Translations under genes and position numbers: made by a program
Assembly: GCA_023434145.1 (NCBI GenBank)
Contig: JAEYTI010000022.1
Coordinates: 1 to 6,018, forward strand
Reading direction: 5' to 3'
From: Chloroflexota bacterium
GTDB taxonomy: Bacteria > Chloroflexota > Anaerolineae > Anaerolineales > Anaerolineaceae
DNA: 6,018 nt
The notes under the pieces: model-generated
Seen by the model: only the letters and a program-made list of their open reading frames with translations
Database searches by the model: none
What the model was told of the DNA's origin: nothing
In this document: positions 1 to 5,953 of the stretch, in pieces
How positions within the stretch are numbered: the first letter of the stretch is position 1
How the letters are laid out: every line of letters starts with the position of its first letter

Positions 1-79
<79 letters not shown>

Positions 80-102
80 ATTTGTTTTGCCCGTAGGCAT
101 TA

Positions 103-116
103 CATTCTTGCGAATG
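103..116 (-). other. GNRA-tetraloop hairpin just upstream of 16S
   Basis: On the transcribed strand the sequence CATTCGCAAGAATG forms a 5-bp stem (CATTC/GAATG) closed by a GCAA tetraloop, a stable GNRA type. It ends about 24 nt before the mature 16S 5' end, so it sits where leader folding and 5'-end processing take place. Its function is an inference from position. Confidence 0.45.
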
Positions 117-184
117 CTTGATTCTCAAAAACTCAAAGTCTTTCAACCAGGCTATTCTTTCTCTTGCTTCCTGTCACTCTTCAG

Positions 185-197
185 TTGTTAAAGTCCA
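185..197 (-). promoter_or_regulatory. boxA antitermination site of the rRNA leader
   Basis: The transcribed strand reads TGGACTTTAACAA. It shares the CTTTAACAA core with the E. coli rrn boxA (TGCTCTTTAACAA). In other bacteria boxA RNA binds the NusB-NusE (S10) pair and lets RNA polymerase resist Rho termination in untranslated rRNA. It lies about 105 nt before 16S and downstream of both promoters, the expected place. A weak hairpin at 215-235 lies just upstream, where a boxB-like element would be. Confidence 0.75.
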
Positions 198-327
198 CTG
201 GCCACCCCGCCGAGATCGGGCGACAAAAAACCGATGCCTTCAGTCGTACTCATCCACTTTGGTGGACCACTGCTGCACCGGCCGCTCCGCTCGTCATCCC
301 GACGATCTTGCCGTTTCGCTTGTTATC

Positions 328-347
328 GATCGCGCTTCTGCGCGATC
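328..347 (-). other. Perfect 8-bp leader hairpin near the 5' end of the P2 transcript
   Basis: GATCGCGC and GCGCGATC are exact reverse complements separated by 4 nt (AGAA on the transcribed strand). The stem starts about 16 nt after the predicted P2 start. There is no T-run after it, so it is not a rho-independent terminator. A boxB-like or 5'-stabilising leader stem is the likely role, by inference. Confidence 0.5.
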
Positions 348-369
348 TCTCGTTTGCTGCGAGGGCGTT

Positions 370-397
370 ATTTTACACCATCACAGGATATTGTCAA
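370..397 (-). promoter_or_regulatory. rRNA promoter P2 (sigma70 type)
   Basis: On the minus strand there is a consensus -35 TTGACA (392-397), a 16-bp spacer (376-391) and a -10 TAAAAT (370-375), giving a predicted start near 363. The GC-rich sequence CGCCCTCG begins 2 nt after the -10 box. The same octamer occurs at the same place in P1. Tandem promoters upstream of 16S are typical of rRNA operons, and a GC-rich discriminator is a known mark of promoters under stringent (ppGpp) control in E. coli. Confidence 0.8.
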
Positions 398-494
398 GGG
401 TCAGTTTTGAAATTGCGTTCTCCATTTTCCTGCCCTCTTGCGCTGCAAGACTTGCTCGGCAGCCCTTGTTGTTCTGTTGTTCAACGAGGGCGAG

Positions 495-523
495 AGTATA
501 CATGCCAGCCAGTGCACTGTCAA
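495..523 (-). promoter_or_regulatory. rRNA promoter P1 (sigma70 type)
   Basis: On the minus strand there is a perfect -35 TTGACA (518-523), an optimal 17-bp spacer (501-517) and a -10 TATACT (495-500), giving a predicted start near 488. An A/T-rich patch (AAATTTTT, 533-540) lies about 10-17 bp upstream of the -35 box, where an UP element would sit, though it is short. CGCCCTCG follows the -10 after 2 nt, as in P2. P1 is about 125 bp upstream of P2 and divergent from the VanW-domain gene, whose predicted start is about 185 bp away. Confidence 0.87.
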
Positions 524-656
524 GAGATTCCCAAAAATTTACCACTCAGGAACTTTTCTTGCATCTGAGCGTTATATTCTCAAAAGCGACCAATGCCGTT
601 CAAGATGCTGAAGCAAACCCCCGCGCTGTTCGAAATGCGACGGTATTCATCTGAAA

Positions 657-665
657 TGATATAAT
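657..665 (+). promoter_or_regulatory. Extended -10 promoter of the VanW-domain gene (leaderless)
   Basis: The sequence TGATATAAT has the extended -10 form TGnTATAAT with a perfect TATAAT at 660-665. No good -35 is visible at the expected distance (best is a poor match near 636-641), which extended -10 promoters tolerate. Counting 7 nt from the -10 places the transcript start at 672-673, on the ATG itself, and no Shine-Dalgarno sequence lies before that ATG. Confidence 0.72.
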
Positions 666-672
666 CTTCCTT

Positions 673-2583
673 ATGAGCTCGATCTACTACCCAACCTCCC
701 GTCACGGTCGCCGGCCGCGCCAGCGCTTCTCTATAGAGCAGGCGCTGCTCGCGCTCTTTATCGGCCTGTTGATTTTCGGTCTAAGCCTTGCCGCCTTCCT
801 CGTAGGCACGCAGGTATGGTACGCCGGGCGAATTTTCCCTGGCGTGCGCGTTGCCGGCGTCGATATCAGTGGTATGAGTCCTCAGGAAGCCGAAGCGCGC
901 ATCGCCGAGCAGGTTGTCTTCCCTCAGCAGGGCCGCATCCTCCTGCGTGACACGAGCAGCCCCACGGGAGACCAGATCTGGCTGGCTACTCCCGCCGAAT
1001 TGGGGTTGTATCTGGATCCCCAGGCCACGGCTGAGACCGCTTTCAAAACCGGGCGCGAAGGGCTCCTCATCGAGCGTCTCCGCACGCAGTTCTATTCCTG
1101 GTATCTCGGGCACAATCTTGCGCCCAATCTCATTTATGATGAGCGCGCCGCATATCGTTACATCGCCAACCTCGCGCAAGACGTAGACACCGCTACCATC
1201 GAAGCCAGCGTATCGCTCAACGGCACCGAAGTGGTTGTAACCCCCGGTCAGGTTGGGCGTTTCGTTGATCTCCCGGCCTCGCTGGCCCGCGTTTCTGACC
1301 AGCTCAGTCTCCTGCGCGATGGTGTGGTAGACCTGGTCGTTACCGACCAGCCGCCGGTCATTATTGATGCGACCGCGCAAGCAGAGATGGCTCGTGCAAT
1401 CCTCAGCCAGCCGCTGACCCTCACGATGCCTGAGGCCGAGGCTTCGCAGGGTGGACCGTGGACGATTGAACCCGCCACGCTCGCCACAATGCTCGTCTTC
1501 GAGCGCGTTCAGACAGAAAACGGCATGCAGTTCCAGGTCACGTTGAACAGTGAGATGCTGCGCACCTACCTGGCCGCCTTCGCACCAGAGCTTTCCCGCT
1601 GGCCGCAGAACGCCCGTTTCTACTTTGATGATGGCTCCCGAGAATTCGTGCTCATTGAATCGGCCATCATTGGTCGCGAGCTCGACGTGGATAAATCCAT
1701 CGCTGCCATCCAAGAAAATCTCTACGTCGGCGTCCATACGATCCCGTTGACGATGAACTACACCAACCCTCCTGTCACCGATGACACCAAAGCCGCGGAT
1801 CTGGGGATCACCGAGCTCGTCCATGCAGAAACATCGTACTTCTACGGATCCAGCGCCTCGCGCGTGCAGAACATCGAGACCGCCGCCAGTAAGTTCCATG
1901 GCGTTCTTGTACCTCCCGGGGCCACATTTTCCATGGCCGATGCCCTTGGCGATATAACACTCGACAATGGCTACGCCGAGGCGATGATCATCATCGGCGG
2001 GCAAACCATCAAGGGTGTTGGCGGCGGGGTCTGCCAGGTGAGCACGACCCTGTTCCGCGCTGCCTTCTTCAGCGGCTTCCCCATCGTAGAGCGCCATGCG
2101 CACGCCTATCGCGTCTACTATTACGAGAAGGTTGCCGGCAACCGCATCGACTCCAATCTTGCCGGCCTCGATGCTACCGTTTTCGTTCCGCTGGTCGACT
2201 TTAAGTTCGTCAACGACACGCAAAACTGGCTGCTGATGGAAACCTACGTCAGCCCCTCCGGCAGCTCCATCACGTGGAAATTCTATTCCACCAAAGATGG
2301 CCGCCGGGTCGAATGGAGCACCACCGGGGTGACGAACGTCGTTCCTGCGCCAGAATCAGTGTACCGCGAGAATTCCGATCTCGCTTCCGGCGAGATCAAG
2401 CAGGTAGATTGGAAAGCCGATGGTTCAGACGTAACTGTTACCCGTAACGTCTATCGCAACGACACCATCTACCTCCAGGATAGGATTTACACGCACTACG
2501 AGCCCTGGGCAGATGTGTATGAATACGGCCCCGGCACCGATCTACCCAACGATGATGAGGATAGAGAACCACCCGAAGGTTAG
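673..2583 (+). CDS. VanW-domain protein with peptidoglycan-binding-like domains, single membrane anchor
   Basis: This 636-aa protein is predicted to be anchored in the membrane with most of it outside. A basic N-terminus (about residues 1-20, Arg-rich) precedes one hydrophobic segment (about 21-48), then FPGVRVAGVDISGMSPQEA (55-73), the usual opening of this family. Two or three PG_binding_4-like units follow, with G-x-x-x-D motifs near 191-200 and 330-340. The VanW domain spans about 380-545, with the signature GGGVCQVSTTLFRAA at 450-464 (Cys454) and ERHAHAYR at 473-480. A beta-rich tail resembling a G5-type domain (about 557-620) ends in an acidic, Pro-rich stretch. The start at 673 is supported by the promoter; no ribosome binding site is present. 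The VanW family is named from vancomycin-resistance clusters but is widespread without them; its biochemical role is unknown, and an envelope or peptidoglycan role is inferred. The gene diverges from the rRNA operon. Confidence 0.92.
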   Translation: MSSIYYPTSRHGRRPRQRFSIEQALLALFIGLLIFGLSLAAFLVGTQVWYAGRIFPGVRVAGVDISGMSPQEAEARIAEQVVFPQQGRILLRDTSSPTGDQIWLATPAELGLYLDPQATAETAFKTGREGLLIERLRTQFYSWYLGHNLAPNLIYDERAAYRYIANLAQDVDTATIEASVSLNGTEVVVTPGQVGRFVDLPASLARVSDQLSLLRDGVVDLVVTDQPPVIIDATAQAEMARAILSQPLTLTMPEAEASQGGPWTIEPATLATMLVFERVQTENGMQFQVTLNSEMLRTYLAAFAPELSRWPQNARFYFDDGSREFVLIESAIIGRELDVDKSIAAIQENLYVGVHTIPLTMNYTNPPVTDDTKAADLGITELVHAETSYFYGSSASRVQNIETAASKFHGVLVPPGATFSMADALGDITLDNGYAEAMIIIGGQTIKGVGGGVCQVSTTLFRAAFFSGFPIVERHAHAYRVYYYEKVAGNRIDSNLAGLDATVFVPLVDFKFVNDTQNWLLMETYVSPSGSSITWKFYSTKDGRRVEWSTTGVTNVVPAPESVYRENSDLASGEIKQVDWKADGSDVTVTRNVYRNDTIYLQDRIYTHYEPWADVYEYGPGTDLPNDDEDREPPEG

Positions 2584-2631
2584 TTTTCTGTTATTTCCAG
2601 GAAAAGCCGCCCCTATCCCTCTTGCCAGCAG

Positions 2632-2640
2632 TGGTAAAAT
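2632..2640 (+). promoter_or_regulatory. Possible weak extended -10 promoter for the zinc-ribbon/LCP pair
   Basis: TGGTAAAAT fits the extended -10 form TGnTAnnnT (TAAAAT at 2635-2640), but there is no recognisable -35 box. A start near 2647 would give an 88-nt leader that begins with the inverted repeat ATCCTG/CAGGAT (2647-2652 and 2668-2673). A second small stem GCCGG/CCGGC lies at 2684-2701. Neither hairpin is followed by a T-run, so I see no terminator between the VanW-domain gene and the next gene. Confidence 0.3.
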
Positions 2641-2734
2641 GTGTATATCCTGCTGGAGTCACAAAATCAGGATCAAAAAACCTGCCGGAGCACCAACCGG
2701 CCCGCTTTTGAAAATATGAACTTGTGGAGCAAAC

Positions 2735-2962
2735 ATGGTACCTTCCGATCTGCTTGAAATCCTGCGATGCCCGGTGTGTGTGCGCGAACCAGGAAAAGAA
2801 GGAATGCTGGAACTCACGAAAGAAACCTGGCTGGTCTGCACGGATTGCAGCCGAAAATACCCCATCGTTGAAGACATCCCCGTGATGCTCATCGACGAAG
2901 GCGACAAGTGGGTTCAAACACCTGCCGAATCGCTCCCGGTTCCACCCCCCAAGGTAGGCTGA
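2735..2962 (+). CDS. Trm112-like (UPF0434/YcaR-type) small zinc-ribbon protein
   Basis: This 75-aa protein has the layout of the Trm112p-like family: LLEILRCPVC at 6-15, a short variable loop, then LVCTDCSRKYPIVEDIPVML at 33-52. Cys12, Cys15, Cys35 and Cys38 form two CxxC pairs expected to bind one zinc ion. Bacterial members are usually 55-70 aa; here the tail after residue 59 is Pro-rich (ESLPVPPPKVG). In eukaryotes and archaea Trm112 activates methyltransferases that modify tRNA, rRNA and release factor; the role of bacterial homologues is poorly known, so no function is assigned. The start is set by a good ribosome binding site, GGAG at 2726-2729, 5 nt before the ATG. It lies 151 bp after the VanW-domain gene and 78 bp before the LCP gene, so co-transcription is plausible. 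Confidence 0.88.
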   Translation: MVPSDLLEILRCPVCVREPGKEGMLELTKETWLVCTDCSRKYPIVEDIPVMLIDEGDKWVQTPAESLPVPPPKVG

Positions 2963-2967
2963 TTTAC

Positions 2968-3008
2968 GAAAGCCTGCTTTCATAACTGCAACACTGCCAG
3001 TCCTGGCA
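2968..3008. repeat. Two short perfect inverted repeats between the zinc-ribbon and LCP genes
   Basis: GAAAGC-CT-GCTTTC (2968-2981) and TGCCAG-TC-CTGGCA (2995-3008) are each perfect 6-bp inverted repeats around a 2-nt centre, 13 bp apart in a 78-bp spacer. No T-run follows either, so they are not good terminators. They could be protein-binding half-site pairs or mRNA stems; both readings are inference. Confidence 0.4.
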
Positions 3009-3040
3009 ACATCCAAGAAATAAAAGGTTGATGATCTTCA

Positions 3041-4480
3041 ATGTCTCGTGTAAATGCTCGCATGGCTCGTTCGCGATCATCCATTGACCGCCTGACACTC
3101 ATCGTTTTGATCGCATTCCTCATTGTCGCCACTGTGACGGCTGTTCTCGCGTTCATTTGGGCGCGCAGCTTCTTTTCCACCACCAGTATTATTGATGTAG
3201 GGAATTTGCCGCCTGTGCCTGGGGCACAAGGTGGTAACCAAAACAGCGAAGGTCCTTCTGGTTCCAACAATCCCAACGTACCCGCCGGACCGCTCCAGCC
3301 CTCCAACAGTGGCCCTACCCCGGTTCCGTGGGATGGGTCCAGCCGCGTGACCATCCTGGTGATGGGTATGGACTACCGCGACTGGGAAGCAGGGGACGAT
3401 GTTCCTCGCACCGATACGATGATCTTGTTTTCCGTTGACCCACTCAGTAAGACGGCAGGGATGCTCTCCATCCCGCGCGACATGTGGGTCACTATCCCCG
3501 GCATGGAGAACAACAAGATCAATACCGCCTATCGCTGGGGTGAGCTGTACAGCCTCCCAGGCGGCGGTCCTGGGCTTGCGATGAAGACCGTTGAACAGTT
3601 CCTCGGCGTACCGGTCAATTACTACGCACTGATCGATTTCAATTCCTTCGTCCGCTTCATTGATGCACTGGGCGGCCTGGACATGCACATCCGCGAAGAG
3701 ATCGTTGTTGACCCAATCGGCCCTGGCAATACCGTCACGCTAGAGCCCGGCGTGCAAACTCTCAATGGCGCAACCGCCCTGGCTTATGCCCGCAATCGCT
3801 ACACGGAAGGCGACGATTTCGACCGCTCCTCGCGCCAGCAAGAAGTGATTATGGCCATCCGCGACCAGATCCTCACCTTCAACATGCTGCCGACACTGGT
3901 AGCGAAGTCTCCAGAGCTTTATCAGGAGCTTTCTTCCGGTATCCGCACCAACCTCTCCCTCGATCAGGTGATCCGGTTGGCCTGGCTGGCAACCGAAGTA
4001 GACGTGGACAACATCAAAAAGGGCATCATTGGTCCCCCGCTCCAGGTGGAATTCGCCACCAACCCCGCGGATGGTCAGGCCATCCTCATCCCAGTCCCCG
4101 ATCAAATCCGCATCCTGCGGGATGAAGTGTTCGCCACCGGCGGGCCGATCGGTCCTCAGGCATTCTCCGGCGATCCCGTTGAGCTGGTGCGCACCGAAAA
4201 TGCCCGTGTCTTCGTCCGCAACGGCACCACTACTGCTGGGCTTGCGAGTAAAACCAGCGAGCTCCTGCGTGGTCAGAGCATCAACATCGTCGGTGAAGAT
4301 AACGCAAACCAGGCCTATGGCGCTACGCAGATCATCGATTACACGGGCAAACCCTACACCGCCAGGTTCCTGATTGAGCACCTGAACATCCCGAATGCGC
4401 GCGTGCTCAACCGCTTCGACCCTAACGCCAATGTGGATATCGAGATCATCCTCGGCGAGGACTGGGCAGCTCAACAATAA
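3041..4480 (+). CDS. LytR-CpsA-Psr (LCP) family protein with C-terminal LytR_C domain
   Basis: This 479-aa membrane protein has a basic N-terminus, one transmembrane segment (about 18-40) and a Pro/Gly/Asn-rich linker (about 52-99) with no fixed fold. The LCP domain (about 103-275) shows the family landmarks: ILVMGMDYR (105-113), PRTDTMILFSVDP (122-134), LSIPRDMWV (142-150), NKINTAYRWGE (158-168) and AYARNRYTEGDDFDRSSRQQ (248-267). The conserved Asp and Arg residues (D111, R123, D125, R146, D147, R251, R262, R265) bind the polyprenyl-pyrophosphate substrate in studied homologues. A LytR_C domain follows (about 386-473, from ENARVFVRNGTTTAGLA). Known LCP enzymes transfer glycopolymers from a lipid carrier to peptidoglycan outside the membrane; the polymer here is unknown. 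The start at 3041 has only a distant AAAAGG (3022-3027, 13 nt away); an in-frame ATG at 3062 is possible but has no better site. Confidence 0.93.
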   Translation: MSRVNARMARSRSSIDRLTLIVLIAFLIVATVTAVLAFIWARSFFSTTSIIDVGNLPPVPGAQGGNQNSEGPSGSNNPNVPAGPLQPSNSGPTPVPWDGSSRVTILVMGMDYRDWEAGDDVPRTDTMILFSVDPLSKTAGMLSIPRDMWVTIPGMENNKINTAYRWGELYSLPGGGPGLAMKTVEQFLGVPVNYYALIDFNSFVRFIDALGGLDMHIREEIVVDPIGPGNTVTLEPGVQTLNGATALAYARNRYTEGDDFDRSSRQQEVIMAIRDQILTFNMLPTLVAKSPELYQELSSGIRTNLSLDQVIRLAWLATEVDVDNIKKGIIGPPLQVEFATNPADGQAILIPVPDQIRILRDEVFATGGPIGPQAFSGDPVELVRTENARVFVRNGTTTAGLASKTSELLRGQSINIVGEDNANQAYGATQIIDYTGKPYTARFLIEHLNIPNARVLNRFDPNANVDIEIILGEDWAAQQ

Positions 4481-4520
4481 CAGCTTGCAGCCCCATTCAG
4501 AAGCTATCTGAGAAATCTTA

Positions 4521-4567
4521 TTTTGTATTGCGCCACTCCATATGTATAGGGGTGGCGCTATACAAAA
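4521..4567. repeat. 47-bp interrupted palindrome in the convergent intergenic region
   Basis: TTTTGTAT (4521-4528) pairs with ATACAAAA (4560-4567). After one T-T mismatch GCGCCAC (4530-4536) pairs with GTGGCGC (4552-4558), then a T-G wobble and CC/GG, leaving a 9-nt loop. It starts 40 bp after the LCP stop codon. The outer arms are A/T-rich, but no free T-run follows on either strand, so it is not a standard rho-independent terminator. It could be an mRNA 3'-end stabiliser or a small repeated element. Confidence 0.6.
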
Positions 4568-4599
4568 ACACTTTCCCTACCGCTCTTTATGGATTTCAA

Positions 4600-4651
4600 G
4601 GAGTTTGGGTGTCACAGGGGGTGGGATCACCTCCTGTGACACCCAAACTCC
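4600..4651. repeat. 52-bp near-perfect palindrome (24-bp stem) holding a 16S 3'-tail match
   Basis: Bases 4600-4623 pair with 4628-4651 over 24 positions with one G-T wobble and a 4-nt loop (GGAT). The loop and right arm contain GGATCACCTCCT (4624-4635), identical to the conserved 3' end of 16S rRNA including the anti-Shine-Dalgarno core. In the hairpin that core is paired with AGGGGGTG. No T-run follows on either strand, so it does not look like a normal terminator. A mobile repeat, cruciform or structured RNA is possible; a chance match to the 16S tail is not excluded. Confidence 0.75.
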
Positions 4652-4684
4652 CTAAAACTTACATATGAGCCTTCCCTACGAGAA

Positions 4685-4728
4685 AGGGGCTATCCGAAAA
4701 GTACATTCGGACAGCCCCTGAATTTTTT
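4685..4728. terminator. Rho-independent terminator between convergent genes, mainly for the plus strand
   Basis: AGGGGCT (4685-4691) pairs with AGCCCCT (4713-4719). After one A-C mismatch TCCGAA (4693-4698) pairs with TTCGGA (4706-4711), leaving a 7-nt loop. On the plus strand GAA and then six T (4723-4728) follow, a good terminator for the LCP transcript about 240 nt after its stop. On the minus strand the stem is followed by TTTCTCG, so it may also end the transporter mRNA, less strongly. The T-run overlaps the transporter's TAA stop codon (4727-4729). Confidence 0.85.
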
Positions 4729-5893
4729 ATTCGTCCTCTACCGGCACGCGACTTAGGATGAACAGCGCAAGTAGATTAAACGCAAACGCTGCCAGGGTAT
4801 TCGCCTGAAATCCCAGAACATACAGCGCCGCACCCATCACCGCCCCCAGGGCGCGCCCCACCGACGTTGATGCAAGATACGCCGACATTAAGGTTGCCCG
4901 CGCCTGAGGCATAACCTCTGTCATCAGCGGGATGTAACTTACCAGGGTAAACTCAAAGCCCAGGTAGAACAAAAACAAGCCTACCATGCCGCCAATAAGC
5001 GACTGCCCCAGCCAGGGCAGTGCCAGCGCCGCCAACATCGTCGCCGCGAGCCCAATCCGCACCGATCGTTTCTTGCCAATCCGATCGACCTGGGCAGCCG
5101 CGGCAAACTCACCGGTTAGTTCCGCCGCGCCGATTACCGTTGCCGCCAACCCCAGTGCCGCGATATTCACTTGGAAAGTATCGCTCATCCACACGCCAAA
5201 CACCAGGTTAACCAGCTCGTTCGCCAGCGAGATCATCAAACTGAACGAAATTGCGATGAGCGCGGATGGTTGATTCAGCATCGCCCGCAGGCTGCCCCAC
5301 ACCGCAGCAGGCCGGTCAGAAAGCGCTGGGCGGTCAGGAGGGGTGCGCCAGGCGAGCAGAACTATCATGACCATCCCCAATCCGGTGAGCACCCAAAACG
5401 GGGCAGCCCAGCCCAGCCGCGCGATCAGCAGCCCGAGCAGCGGCACCACGATCATAAAACTTAATGACCAGCTCAACTCAGTCAGCGCGAGAATCGACCC
5501 GCGCCGCTTGTACGGGATGCGATCGCCCAGATAAGCCTGCATTGAGGGTAGAAAGAGCAGGTTCCCCAGATTGGCCAGCGACAGCGCCGCTATAAAAGCA
5601 GGGAACGTTGGCCAGGCCGCCACGATTCCGACCCCAAGCGTAAAGAGCCCCACGCCCAACAGCATGCCAACCCGCCGCCCATAGCGATCGGCCAGAGGGG
5701 CCAGCAGCGGGCCGAACCCACCGGCAATCGATCGGGTAGTGAGCGCAAGTGAAGCCGACCGCACCGTTACTCCAATGCCATCCGCAAACTGCCTCAAATA
5801 CGGATACGCCATCCGGTATGAGGCATTAATCACGATGCGGATAAGGATGAACAGTACAACCAGCCCGCGGTCCAGGCGGTCATTTTGATTCAT
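4727..5893 (-). CDS. Major facilitator superfamily (MFS) transporter, substrate unknown
   Basis: This 388-aa integral membrane protein has about twelve hydrophobic segments (roughly 11-28, 43-65, 75-94, 97-119, 136-157, 163-182, 211-235, 244-262, 279-297, 300-322, 334-358 and 362-381), the normal size of a 12-helix MFS carrier. The family motif A appears in the loop after helix 2 as GPLLAPLADRYGRRVG (61-76). A weaker copy, GEFAAAAQVDRIGKKRS (261-277), sits at the matching place in the second half, as expected from the internal duplication. DRIPYKRRGSILALTE (124-139) resembles the loop and helix 5 start of drug/sugar exporters, but nothing identifies the substrate or direction of transport. 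The ATG at 5891-5893 has no ribosome binding site and sits 6 nt after a -10 box. It converges on the LCP gene and is probably a single-gene unit, with no visible functional link to its neighbours. Confidence 0.9.
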   Translation of the reverse strand: MNQNDRLDRGLVVLFILIRIVINASYRMAYPYLRQFADGIGVTVRSASLALTTRSIAGGFGPLLAPLADRYGRRVGMLLGVGLFTLGVGIVAAWPTFPAFIAALSLANLGNLLFLPSMQAYLGDRIPYKRRGSILALTELSWSLSFMIVVPLLGLLIARLGWAAPFWVLTGLGMVMIVLLAWRTPPDRPALSDRPAAVWGSLRAMLNQPSALIAISFSLMISLANELVNLVFGVWMSDTFQVNIAALGLAATVIGAAELTGEFAAAAQVDRIGKKRSVRIGLAATMLAALALPWLGQSLIGGMVGLFLFYLGFEFTLVSYIPLMTEVMPQARATLMSAYLASTSVGRALGAVMGAALYVLGFQANTLAAFAFNLLALFILSRVPVEDE

Positions 5894-5899
5894 TCCGCT

Positions 5900-5905
5900 A
5901 TTGTA
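5900..5905 (-). promoter_or_regulatory. -10 box of the MFS gene, leaderless arrangement
   Basis: The minus strand reads TACAAT (5905-5900), then AGCGGA, then the ATG. Counting 7 nt from the end of the box puts the start of transcription on the A of the ATG. No clear -35 box is seen 17 bp upstream. An alternative box, TAGAAT (minus strand, about 5933-5938), would give a short leader but also lacks a -35 and leaves no Shine-Dalgarno sequence. Confidence 0.5.
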
Positions 5906-5953
5906 CGACTGTTTGGCCTTCGGGTTATTTTGATTCTATCGGGGGGTGCGTTT

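Larger units (their letters stand above)
80..488 (-). other. rRNA operon leader (transcribed spacer upstream of 16S)
   Basis: This is the stretch between the predicted P1 start (near 488) and mature 16S, read on the minus strand. It holds no credible gene. It contains promoter P2, a boxA site at 185-197 and several small hairpins: 436-450 (6-bp stem, TCTTGC/GCAAGA), 328-347 (8-bp perfect stem), 253-266 (TCCAC/GTGGA), 215-235 (ATCGG/CCGAT with an 11-nt loop, just upstream of boxA) and 103-116. Bacterial rRNA leaders normally carry antitermination signals and the 5' half of a processing stem whose other half lies downstream of 16S; that second half is outside the window, so the RNase III stem cannot be identified here. 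Confidence 0.75.

Noticed and set aside
118..654. Open frames of 178 and 134 codons on the plus strand in the rRNA upstream region
   Set aside because: They run antisense through the rRNA leader, both promoters and boxA, have low-complexity Ser/Arg/Cys-rich translations and no ribosome binding site.
781..2223. 480-codon open frame antisense to the VanW-domain gene
   Set aside because: It is a shadow of codon bias: the translation shows no recognisable domain, while the plus-strand frame has clear family motifs along its length.
673..2583. Vancomycin-resistance gene
   Set aside because: The VanW name comes from one resistance cluster. There is no vanA/B ligase, vanH, vanX or two-component system here, and VanW-domain proteins are common in bacteria without resistance.
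2684..2701. Small GCCGG/CCGGC stem as a terminator of the VanW-domain gene
   Set aside because: The stem is only 5 bp and is followed by CCGCTTTTG, not a proper T-run; it lies just upstream of the next gene's ribosome binding site.
3740..4477. 245-codon antisense frame within the LCP gene, and a similar one at 3077-3688
   Set aside because: Both lie opposite well-conserved LCP and LytR_C coding sequence and show no domain of their own.
4624..4635. The complement AGGAGGTGATCC as a strong minus-strand ribosome binding site
   Set aside because: No start codon with an open frame lies at a suitable distance downstream on the minus strand, and the sequence is buried in a long stem.
4986..5534. 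Plus-strand open frames inside the MFS gene
   Set aside because: Their translations are Pro/Arg/Ser-rich shadows of a clear twelve-helix protein on the other strand.
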